From assembly GCA_035511515.1 (NCBI GenBank), contig DATKFG010000081.1, positions 1 to 35,112 on the forward strand: a stretch of DNA of 35,112 bases. The letters run 5' to 3'. The stretch's first letter is position 1. The number at the start of each line of letters is the position of its first letter. This stretch comes from VBCK01 sp035511515. GTDB lineage: Bacteria; Pseudomonadota; Gammaproteobacteria; Burkholderiales; Burkholderiaceae_F. Of the stretch, positions 8,566 through 14,742 are shown one piece after another. The position numbers and the translations under genes were made by a program. The notes beneath the pieces are model-generated. The model made no database searches. It worked only from the letters and a program-made list of their open reading frames with translations, and was not told where the DNA came from.

Positions 8566-9762
8566 TTACGGTTTCGTCAGCACAGCGGTCAGGGCCTGAT
8601 CGAGCAGCTCGACCATTCGGTCGATCGCGTCCGATTCGATGTTCAGCGCCGGCATCAAGCGAAGCAACTGGGGACGCGGAGCGTTCACCAGCAGTCCCTC
8701 GGGGGCAAGCTCGCGCGCGCAATCGACCACCTGCGCTGCGCACGGCCGACCCAGGTCGACCGCCCGCAGCAGGCCGCGCCCGTGCTCGCCGGGCAGGCGG
8801 TGGCGCGCGACGAGCTCGTTCAAGCGGCGCACGAGCTGCTGCTCGCGCATCCGCACGCCCTCCAGGAACGCCGGCTGCGAGACGCGATCGATCACGGCCG
8901 AGCCGACCGCCGCCATCAGCGGGTTGCCGCAATAGGTGCCGCCCTGGTCGCCGTGCGCGAAGCACGCTGCCCGCTCGCTCGCCAGCAGCGCGGACAACGG
9001 GACGCCGCCCCCCAGCCCCTTGCCCAGCGTCATGATGTCGGGCCGCACCGGCGCGTGCTCGCAGGCGAACAGGCGCCCGGTGCGCCCGATCCCGGTTTGC
9101 ACCTCGTCCAGGATCAGCAGCAGCCCGTGCTCGTCGCACAGCCGGCGCAGCGCGCGCAGGAATCCGTCCTCGGCCATCACGACGCCGGCCTCGCCCTGGA
9201 TCGGCTCGACCATGATCGCGACGGTTTCCGGCCCGATCGCGCGCCGCACCGATTCCTCGTCGTTCAGTTGCGCCTTCGGAAATCCGGGCACCTTCGGTTC
9301 GAACAGCCGATCCCAGCCGGGCTTGCCCGATGCAGCCATCGTCGCCAGCGTTCGCCCGTGGAAGGCGTCGGCGAACGTGACGATCTGCCAGGCGCCGCCC
9401 TTGTGCAGCGAGCCCCACTTGCGCGCGAGCTTGATCGCGCCCTCATTGGCTTCGGCGCCGCTGCTGGCCAGGAAAACACGATCGAGGCCGGACAGTCGCG
9501 TCAGGCGCTCCGCCAGCCCGATGGCGGCATCGTTGTAGAACGCCGCGCTCGGGCTGACCAGCCGCTTGGCCTGGGCCACGATCGTCTTGACGATTTCGGG
9601 CGGGCAGTGCCCGAGGCTGTTCACGGCCCAGCCCTGAACGAAATCCAGGTAGCGCTTGCCGCGGTGATCGATCAGCCACGAGCCCTTGCCCTCGACAAAC
9701 ACCACCGACGGCCGCGCCGCGATCTCCATCAGCACGCCGGTTTCAAAGGAGCCGATTTTCAA
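8566..9762 (-). CDS. argD: Acetylornithine aminotransferase family (class III, PLP)
   Basis: A 398-residue class III aminotransferase. Key blocks are LDFVQGWAVNSLGHCPPEI, SSGAEANEGAIKLARKWG, FHGRTLATMAASGKPGWD, LLILDEVQTGIGRTG (PLP-binding Asp), and TLGKGLGGGVPLSALL with the Schiff-base Lys near residue 248. It probably converts N-acetylglutamate semialdehyde to N-acetylornithine in arginine synthesis, though related omega-aminotransferases look similar. I chose a TTG start (CAA at 9760-9762 on the plus strand) because AAAGGA precedes it by a normal distance and the N-terminus then has the length I recall in close relatives; an ATG 33 bp downstream is the alternative. It follows the reductase gene with a 2-bp gap, so the two are co-translated. 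Confidence 0.88.
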   Translation of the reverse strand: MKIGSFETGVLMEIAARPSVVFVEGKGSWLIDHRGKRYLDFVQGWAVNSLGHCPPEIVKTIVAQAKRLVSPSAAFYNDAAIGLAERLTRLSGLDRVFLASSGAEANEGAIKLARKWGSLHKGGAWQIVTFADAFHGRTLATMAASGKPGWDRLFEPKVPGFPKAQLNDEESVRRAIGPETVAIMVEPIQGEAGVVMAEDGFLRALRRLCDEHGLLLILDEVQTGIGRTGRLFACEHAPVRPDIMTLGKGLGGGVPLSALLASERAACFAHGDQGGTYCGNPLMAAVGSAVIDRVSQPAFLEGVRMREQQLVRRLNELVARHRLPGEHGRGLLRAVDLGRPCAAQVVDCARELAPEGLLVNAPRPQLLRLMPALNIESDAIDRMVELLDQALTAVLTKP

Positions 9763-9764
9763 TC

Positions 9765-10835
9765 TCAATCCTTTATGACGTCCGCCTTGGACGTGAACGC
9801 ATCGGCCATGAACTGATCCTCGGGCAGCCCGCACAGGTGGGTGAAGTCCCGCCGCGCGGCCTCGACCATGGCGGGCGCGCCGCAGGCGTACACGTCGTAT
9901 TGCGACAGGTCCGGCAGGTCCTGCATCACGGCCTGGTGCACGAACCCGGTCCGTCCGGTCCAGGCATCTTCCGCCAGCGCGTCCGACAGCACCGGAACGT
10001 AACGGAAGTTGGGCTGCTCGGCGCCCCACCGCTCCGGCAGCTCGTTCATGTACAGATCGCGCCGCGCGCGCGCGCCCCAGTACAGCACCACGGTGCGCGT
10101 CCGCCGCGACTGCGTCGGATCGTCGTGGTTCAACCGCAGGTGGAAGATCGTTTCGGCGATGGCCTTGATCGGCGCAAAGCCGGTTCCACTGGCCAGCAGC
10201 ACGATCGGCCGCTCGCTGTCGGTGCGCAGGAAAAACGTCCCCAGCGGCCCTTCCAGCCGCAGAATGTCGCGTTCCTTGATCGGCTTGGCCGCGGCGCCGA
10301 ACAGCGCATCGGTGAATACGCCGCCCGGCATGTGCCGCACGTGGATGCTGATCGGCTCGTCCGCATGCGGTGCGGTGGCGATCGAATAGGATCGGCGCGC
10401 GCCGTTGCCCAGCGCGAATTCCAGGAACTGGCCGGCCTGGTATTGCAGCCGCTCCGAAGCGGGCAGCTGCAACGTGACGATCACCACGTCGGTCGCGGCC
10501 CGCTCCAGGTGGGTGATCCGGCACGGCATCTTGCGCGCGGGAAATTCGCCGTAGCCGGGAATCTCGCGCACCTCGATCTCCAGGTCCGATCGCGCCTGCG
10601 CGCAGCAAAGCAGCGCCATGCCGGCGGTGTGCTCCTCGTGGCTCAACGCGGGCGCGGCGTGCCAGCCCTGCTCCAGCTCGCCGGACAGGACCTTGGCCTT
10701 GCAGGAGCCGCACGCGCCGTCCTTGCAGCCGAATGGCAGTCCGACCCCGGAACGCAGCGCCGCATCCAGGATATTGTCGGTAGCCTCGGCCGTGAATTGC
10801 CGGCCCGACGGACGAACCGATACTTTGAACGCCAT
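9765..10835 (-). CDS. 2Fe-2S flavin oxidoreductase (CDP-6-deoxy-glucoseen reductase-like)
   Basis: A 356-residue protein with a plant-type 2Fe-2S ferredoxin domain at the N-terminus (GCKDGACGSCKAKVL, fourth ligand in LLCCAQAR) fused to an FAD/NAD(P)H reductase. FAD binding is shown by RRSYSIATAP and the nicotinamide domain by LASGTGFAPIKAIAE and the late YACGAPAMVEAARR. This is the layout of phenol hydroxylase and AscD-type reductases, which pass electrons from NAD(P)H to an iron-sulfur partner. The automatic name for such betaproteobacterial proteins is CDP-6-deoxy-delta-3,4-glucoseen reductase, but no deoxysugar genes are present, so the physiological partner is unknown. It is first gene of a pair with argD and starts 11 bp from the divergent SDR start. 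Confidence 0.88.
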   Translation of the reverse strand: MAFKVSVRPSGRQFTAEATDNILDAALRSGVGLPFGCKDGACGSCKAKVLSGELEQGWHAAPALSHEEHTAGMALLCCAQARSDLEIEVREIPGYGEFPARKMPCRITHLERAATDVVIVTLQLPASERLQYQAGQFLEFALGNGARRSYSIATAPHADEPISIHVRHMPGGVFTDALFGAAAKPIKERDILRLEGPLGTFFLRTDSERPIVLLASGTGFAPIKAIAETIFHLRLNHDDPTQSRRTRTVVLYWGARARRDLYMNELPERWGAEQPNFRYVPVLSDALAEDAWTGRTGFVHQAVMQDLPDLSQYDVYACGAPAMVEAARRDFTHLCGLPEDQFMADAFTSKADVIKD

Positions 10836-10846
10836 AGAATTCCGTG

Positions 10847-11809
10847 ATGCAGACAAAAACGCCCGCCTTCGCCCTGCGGGCTACGGCTGGCAAGCTCGCC
10901 GTAGCCTCTACTACGAAGGCAGGCTCGCCCGCCGTAGCCCGCAGGGCGAAGGCGGGCAGGCCACGCCTGCTGGTCGTCGGATGCGGGGGCGTCGGACTGG
11001 GAATTGTCGCACGGCTGAACCGGCGCTTCCGGATCCTCGCGACCACGACCTCGCCAGACGGATGCCGGGTGCTGCGCGAAGCCGGCGCGGTACCGATCGT
11101 GCTCGACCTGGACCGTTGGCCCGCGGCGCGGCTCGCGGGCCTGGCTTCGCGCGTGATCTACCTGGTGCCACCGCCGTCGCAAGGTTCAGGCGATCCCCGC
11201 GCCGCGCGCCTGCTCAGGACGTTGCGCAAGCCGCCCGCGCGCCTCGTCTACATCAGCACCACCGGCGTATACGGCGACAAGCGGGGCGCATGGATCGATG
11301 AAACAGCGCAACCGGACCCCATCACCGAGCGTGCGAGCCGGCGCCTCGACGCCGAGCGGCGCACGCGCGCTGCGCCCTGGCACGCCTCGGTGCTCAGGGT
11401 TCCCGGCATCTACGGTCCAGGGCGCCTGCCGACCGAGCGCTTGAAGCGCGCCGGTCCGGCCCCGGTTGCGGCGGAAGACGTGCTGACCAACCACATTCAC
11501 ATCGACGATCTGGCGCGCATCTGCATCGCGAGCCTGTTACACGCTGCGCCGCGCCGCATCTACAACGCGGTGGACGATTCCTGCCTGTACCTGGGCGAGT
11601 ACCTGGACCTGGTGGCCGACCGCTTCGGCCTGCCACGCGCGCCGCGCCTGCCGCGCGAGGCGCTGCGCCAGGCCGTATCCGCGATGCAATTCTCGTTCTT
11701 CCAGGAGTCGCGCCGCCTCGGCAACCGCCGCATCAAGAACGAGTTGCGGGTGCGCCTGCAGTATCCGACGGTGCGCGATGGCCTGATGGCCGCCCCCGAG
11801 GCGCAGTAG
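10847..11809 (+). CDS. SDR-fold NAD(P)-dependent epimerase/dehydratase-like protein with in-frame palindromic insert
   Basis: A 320-residue protein. Residues 38-50 contain the Rossmann motif (RPRLLVVGCGGVGLG). Later blocks LVYISTTGVYGDKRGAWIDE, LRVPGIYGPGRLP and HIHIDDLARICIASL match extended SDR proteins such as the YeeZ-like group. Residues 6-37 (PAFALRATAGKLAVAS and onward to RRAKAG) are low-complexity and are encoded entirely by a palindromic repeat. No ATG, GTG or TTG occurs in frame between the repeat and the Rossmann motif, so translation must start upstream, at ATG 10847 or GTG 10844. Neither has a recognisable Shine-Dalgarno sequence. The reaction and substrate are unknown. Confidence 0.82.
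   Translation: MQTKTPAFALRATAGKLAVASTTKAGSPAVARRAKAGRPRLLVVGCGGVGLGIVARLNRRFRILATTTSPDGCRVLREAGAVPIVLDLDRWPAARLAGLASRVIYLVPPPSQGSGDPRAARLLRTLRKPPARLVYISTTGVYGDKRGAWIDETAQPDPITERASRRLDAERRTRAAPWHASVLRVPGIYGPGRLPTERLKRAGPAPVAAEDVLTNHIHIDDLARICIASLLHAAPRRIYNAVDDSCLYLGEYLDLVADRFGLPRAPRLPREALRQAVSAMQFSFFQESRRLGNRRIKNELRVRLQYPTVRDGLMAAPEAQ
10861..10957. repeat. 97-bp palindromic element inside the SDR coding sequence
   Basis: The 27-bp arm at 10861-10887 is the exact reverse complement of 10931-10957. The 43-bp interior contains a further inverted pair, GGCTACGGC (10879-10887) with GCCGTAGCC (10898-10906), so the whole can fold as a multi-branched hairpin. It occupies exactly 96 bases (32 codons) between codon 5 of the SDR gene and its Rossmann domain without breaking the frame. 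It also lies immediately upstream of the divergent reductase start, and so in the place where that gene's promoter should be. The look is that of a REP/BIME-like mobile palindrome. No other copy of this family is visible in the window. Confidence 0.85.
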
Positions 11810-11888
11810 TCCGCTACCACCCGCGCCCGGCGCGCGTTGGCGAAAATTGCAGCCCCGGCCCGAGCCGGGATTGCCTCAGGAGGATCTC

Positions 11889-12470
11889 ATGCCAGCCAAG
11901 CGCATCTTGATGCTTTGCGGTGATTTCGGCGAAGACTATGAAACGATGGTGCCGTTTCAGGCGCTGCAGGCCGTCGGACATACGGTGCATGCGGTGTGCC
12001 CGGGCAAGGCGGCGGGCGACAAAATCGCCACCGCGGTGCACGATTTCGAAGGAGAGCAGACGTACAGCGAAAAGCGCGGGCACAATTTCGCGCTGAACGC
12101 CACGTTCGCGGAGATACGGCCCGAGAGCTACGACGCGCTGGTCATACCGGGCGGGCGTGCTCCCGAGTACCTCAGGCTGAATCTGAGCGTGCTGGACTGC
12201 GTGCGGCACTTCGTCAAGGCCGGCAAACCCTTGGCCGTCATCTGCCACGGCGCTCAGATCCTGGCCGCGGCGCGCGTGATCGAGGGCCGGCGCGTGTCGG
12301 CCTATCCGGCCTGCCGCCCCGAAGTCGAGCTCGCCGGCGCCACCTACGCCGACATTGCGATCGACGCGGCGGTGACGGACGGCAACCTGGTCACGGCTCC
12401 GGCCTGGCCGGCGCATCCGGCCTGGATAGGCCAGTTCCTGCAGTTGCTGGGGACTCGTATCATGCTTTGA
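11889..12470 (+). CDS. DJ-1/PfpI family protein
   Basis: A 193-residue single-domain protein of the class I glutamine amidotransferase-like fold. The nucleophile elbow AVICHGAQIL carries Cys119 followed by His120. An early Glu (E15 in CGDFGEDYE) sits where DJ-1/PfpI proteins hold the acidic residue that activates the Cys. LVIPGGRAPEYLR is the usual preceding loop. Relatives are annotated as proteases, glyoxalases or deglycases protecting against carbonyl stress; which activity applies cannot be told. CAGGAGG lies 6 bp before the ATG, an excellent ribosome site. It follows the SDR gene by about 80 bp on the same strand. Confidence 0.9.
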   Translation: MPAKRILMLCGDFGEDYETMVPFQALQAVGHTVHAVCPGKAAGDKIATAVHDFEGEQTYSEKRGHNFALNATFAEIRPESYDALVIPGGRAPEYLRLNLSVLDCVRHFVKAGKPLAVICHGAQILAAARVIEGRRVSAYPACRPEVELAGATYADIAIDAAVTDGNLVTAPAWPAHPAWIGQFLQLLGTRIML

Positions 12471-12509
12471 GAGCCGAGTCGGCCAGTTCGCAACCGGGAG
12501 GGCAAGACC

Positions 12510-12887
12510 ATGTGTAGCGTGTTCGTAAACGCGGACCCCGAGTTGTACTCGCCCTACACACGGTCGATCCGCTTGCACGGGGTCTCGACCAGCCTGCGGC
12601 TGGAGCGGATGTTCTGGGACGTGCTGGCCGAGATCGGCGCCCGCGATGGCATGAGCGTTCCGCAGCTGGTCGGCAAGCTGCACGACGAGCTGGTGGCCGC
12701 CGGCGCCGACCTGGGTAATTTCGCATCATTCCTGCGCGTGTGCTGCCTGCGCTACCTGTCTTTGCAGGCGGCGGGGGTCATTTCGACCGACCGCTCGACT
12801 CCGATCCGCTCGCTGCAGGCGCTGCCTGACCGCTCGCAGGCGGTGCCTGACACGCGTGCACGTGCCGTCCATCTGAATATGAGGTAA
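12510..12887 (+). CDS. Ribbon-helix-helix (RHH_4-like) domain protein
   Basis: A 125-residue protein beginning MCSVFVNADPELYSPYTRS. The stretch RLHGVSTSLRLERMFWDVL, with IGARDGMSVPQLVGKLHDE and NFASFLRVCCLRYL, is the RHH_4 (PF13467-type) pattern: a short beta strand with Thr/Ser/Arg DNA-contact residues followed by two helices. It probably acts as a small dimeric DNA-binding protein. The C-terminal tail beyond residue 90 carries a duplicated heptad (QALPDRS / QAVPDTR) and is probably disordered. GGGAGGG lies about 10 bp upstream of the ATG. It follows the DJ-1/PfpI gene by 39 bp and may be co-transcribed with it. Its target is unknown. Confidence 0.82.
   Translation: MCSVFVNADPELYSPYTRSIRLHGVSTSLRLERMFWDVLAEIGARDGMSVPQLVGKLHDELVAAGADLGNFASFLRVCCLRYLSLQAAGVISTDRSTPIRSLQALPDRSQAVPDTRARAVHLNMR
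12816..12851 (+). repeat. 21-bp-period duplication in the RHH protein tail
   Basis: CAGGCGCTGCCTGAC (12816-12830) recurs as CAGGCGGTGCCTGAC (12837-12851), one mismatch in 15, with a period of 21 bases. The period is a multiple of three, so it duplicates seven codons in the C-terminal tail of the RHH protein. Confidence 0.6.
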
Positions 12888-12977
12888 CGGGAACGCGCGA
12901 TCGCCACTTGAACTGTCCTTTAGTCATGGGGCAGCATCTGCGTGCTCTGATGGAGGCAGGTAGAAGGAGAGCCACGC

Positions 12978-13421
12978 ATGCCCCTCGTCCACCGATTGTC
13001 CGGACCGAAATTCGCTACCAACGAAGGCGGCCCCCGACTACGCCCCAGCCCTGCGACGGTGGCGGGGCTGTCCCGACCACCCCAGCCTGCGGCCGAGGCG
13101 GGCGGGCGCGTCAATTGCCGATTGTGCGCAACCCGGGCGCCCGTCTTCGACCTGTCGATGCCGTGCTGCCTGGACCGATACGAATCCCTGTTCGGGTCGG
13201 TCAATGAGCATCGCAGCATGTTCGCGCATGCGCTGACAGCCGCGCTGTACGGGGACTACCTGCCGGCGCGCCGGCTGGTGGAGTCTTACCGGCGGGTGTT
13301 CGGCGCGATGGCGGCCGTCGAGCTCAAGCGGATACTGTGGCAATCGATCGCCGAGGCCCAAGTCCGCCCTTCTTCGCAGCCGGCCTGCGTGGCGTCCGGC
13401 CAGGCCGATCACGCCGCCTGA
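12978..13421 (+). CDS. Hypothetical Cys-containing protein
   Basis: A 147-residue protein I do not recognise. The ATG has a very good ribosome site (AGAAGGAGAG), which supports it as a real gene. Residues 10-44 are rich in Pro, Ala and Gly (SPATVAGLSRPPQPAAEAGG) and look like a linker or repeat-derived insert. Residues 46-69 carry NCRLC and PCCLDRYE, giving C47-x2-C50 and C63-C64, a possible metal site. Residues 74-125 are predicted-helix-like (SMFAHALTAALYGDYLPARRLVESYRRVFG by pattern). No signal peptide or membrane segment is seen. It follows the RHH gene by 90 bp and is followed by a paired palindromic repeat. Confidence 0.6.
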   Translation: MPLVHRLSGPKFATNEGGPRLRPSPATVAGLSRPPQPAAEAGGRVNCRLCATRAPVFDLSMPCCLDRYESLFGSVNEHRSMFAHALTAALYGDYLPARRLVESYRRVFGAMAAVELKRILWQSIAEAQVRPSSQPACVASGQADHAA

Positions 13422-13433
13422 GTTCCGGCCGGC

Positions 13434-13557
13434 CCCCACCCTCTCCCCTCTCCCGCTGCGCGGGCGAGGGGCGACCGATCACCTCAGATCTGAAGTCGTT
13501 CCAAAGGCACCGTGTATCGCCCCTCGCCCGCGCAGCGGGAGAGGGGAGGGGGTGAGG
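13434..13557. repeat. Paired inverted palindromic repeat in a convergent gap (copy 1)
   Basis: Two copies of a GC-rich unit face each other: 13443-13474 is the exact reverse complement of 13517-13548 (32 bp each), separated by 42 bp. The outer flanks (CCCCCACCCT and GGGGGTGAGGG) continue the symmetry imperfectly. The unit reads CTCCCCTCTCCCGCTGCGCG and continues with GGCGAGGGGCGA. It fills the space between the plus-strand hypothetical gene and the minus-strand peroxiredoxin gene. The same unit recurs near 31.2 kb. This is a REPIN-like intergenic element that could fold into a long hairpin and end transcription from both sides. Confidence 0.9.
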
Positions 13558-13581
13558 GCTCGTCCTTAGAGCGAAGGCGCC

Positions 13582-14133
13582 TTAAGGGTGCGCGGCGGTC
13601 TTCCAGCGCTGAATCGCTTCCAGCGTGTTTTCGACGTGCCCGTCCGGGCTCATGCTGGCAAACGCGTAGATCACTTTCCCGTCGGGGGTGATCACGTAGG
13701 AAATCCGGTCCGCAACGTCCGCCCGGCCCGCCATCACCGCGTCGTACTGCTTCATCACGCGGCCGCCCAGATCGGCCGCGACCGCGAATTTGTTGCGGCA
13801 CTCCAGCACCGAGAACTTCTTCAGCGTGTCGATGTCGTCGTTCGACATGCCGACCACCGTGGCGCCCAGGGACGCGAAACGATCGGTCGCGTCCGAAAAG
13901 TTGTGCGCCTCGGTGGTACAGCCCTTGGTGAACGCCTTCGGATAGAAATACAGCACGACTGGCCCCTTTTTCAGCGCATCGGCCAGGCTGAACGTGAATT
14001 CGCTGCCGCCCAGGGCAGCCTGCGTCGTGAAATCGGGGGCACTGGCGCCGACGGGCAACGCGGCCAGCGCGCCACCCAGGCCGAAGCCGGTGGCGGCGAC
14101 TCCAACAAGGACGATCAGTGATCTGCGAAACAT
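13582..14133 (-). CDS. Secreted peroxiredoxin (AhpC/TSA, Bcp/PrxQ-like)
   Basis: A 183-residue thioredoxin-fold peroxidase. The N-terminus MFRRSLIVLVGVAATGFGLG is a signal peptide or membrane anchor, placing it in the periplasm. The peroxidatic Cys is C72 in FYPKAFTKGCTTEA, the usual FYPKxxTxGCT motif. A second Cys (C112, LECRNKF) is a candidate resolving residue or redox partner. GASAPDF and VVGMSNDDIDTLKKF are standard. It should reduce hydroperoxides in the cell envelope; the electron donor is not encoded nearby. GGAGGGAG precedes the ATG. It is convergent with the Cys-containing unknown and divergent from the small unknown at 14343. Confidence 0.9.
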   Translation of the reverse strand: MFRRSLIVLVGVAATGFGLGGALAALPVGASAPDFTTQAALGGSEFTFSLADALKKGPVVLYFYPKAFTKGCTTEAHNFSDATDRFASLGATVVGMSNDDIDTLKKFSVLECRNKFAVAADLGGRVMKQYDAVMAGRADVADRISYVITPDGKVIYAFASMSPDGHVENTLEAIQRWKTAAHP

Positions 14134-14342
14134 CGGCTCCCTCCGTTGATTGGTCCGGCCGGCGCCCGGTGCGACGGCAGTTCTTAAGATGCAAACCGCA
14201 AGGACGCGGATATTATTCCGATTCGCACCCGCCGACGCCCGCGCGCGCCGTAGGGGTGCGCCTCAAGTTGGTTCGATTCCGGCCGATTCCATTAAGGGGC
14301 GGATTGGACATCGCCGGATTGGACACACGCTGCGAGACGGAA

Positions 14343-14714
14343 ATGGGAGCACGCGACCGAGCATATTTCGAGCTGACGCTGAAGGGTTCGGAGGAACTCG
14401 CCCAGAGAACGTACCGCCTGGACGCCAAGATCCGCAACATCTTGTTCCTGATCCAGAAGGGTTACGCGACGGTCGAGGGAATCCTGGAGAACTCGATCTT
14501 TCCGCGCGATGAAGTGGTGGAACGCCTGCGCGACCTGCTGCGTGGCCATTTCGTGACGCTTCACGGCGAAAAGTTGTCGGCCACGACGATCCAGGAAAAG
14601 CCCGATACCAGGACCTACGGCCCGACGACTTCGATTGAATCGAACGACGCCCCGCCTGCGCCCGACACAGAGCCGGCGGTGCAGCAGTCGACCTTCTACT
14701 TCGGCGGGCTCTGA
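14343..14714 (+). CDS. Hypothetical protein with a possible small helical/winged-helix domain
   Basis: A 123-residue protein I cannot name. The core FELTLKGSEELAQRTYRLDA, then KIRNILFLIQKGYATVEGIL, resembles short regulatory domains of the kind KGxxELxxRxxxLxxxxRxLLxLxDG found in betaproteobacterial cytoplasmic proteins and may be a winged-helix-like fold. The C-terminal 40 residues are Pro/Asp/Glu-rich and end FYFGGL. The ATG has only a weak ribosome site; an in-frame TTG at 14304 with AAGGGG in front is a real alternative and would add 13 residues. The 209-bp gap to the divergent peroxiredoxin gene shows no clear promoter. It is convergent with the efflux operon, with stops 28 bp apart. Confidence 0.6.
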   Translation: MGARDRAYFELTLKGSEELAQRTYRLDAKIRNILFLIQKGYATVEGILENSIFPRDEVVERLRDLLRGHFVTLHGEKLSATTIQEKPDTRTYGPTTSIESNDAPPAPDTEPAVQQSTFYFGGL

Positions 14715-14742
14715 GCCCCGCCGTTTCTTCGCAACCCGCGCC

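Noticed and set aside
8378..9418. Upstream extension of the lipase-like frame through argD
   Set aside because: The lipobox signal peptide and a strong ribosome site fix the start at 8377; the upstream residues are an out-of-frame reading of argD.
13434..13557. CRISPR array suggested by repeated GC-rich units
   Set aside because: There are only two units, in inverted rather than direct orientation, with a single spacer and no cas genes.
14273..14289. T-loop-like GGTTCGATTCC resembling a tRNA T-arm
   Set aside because: The stem could pair with wobbles, but the required 5' acceptor strand (GGAATCG) is not found at the right distance upstream and no D- or anticodon arm can be drawn.
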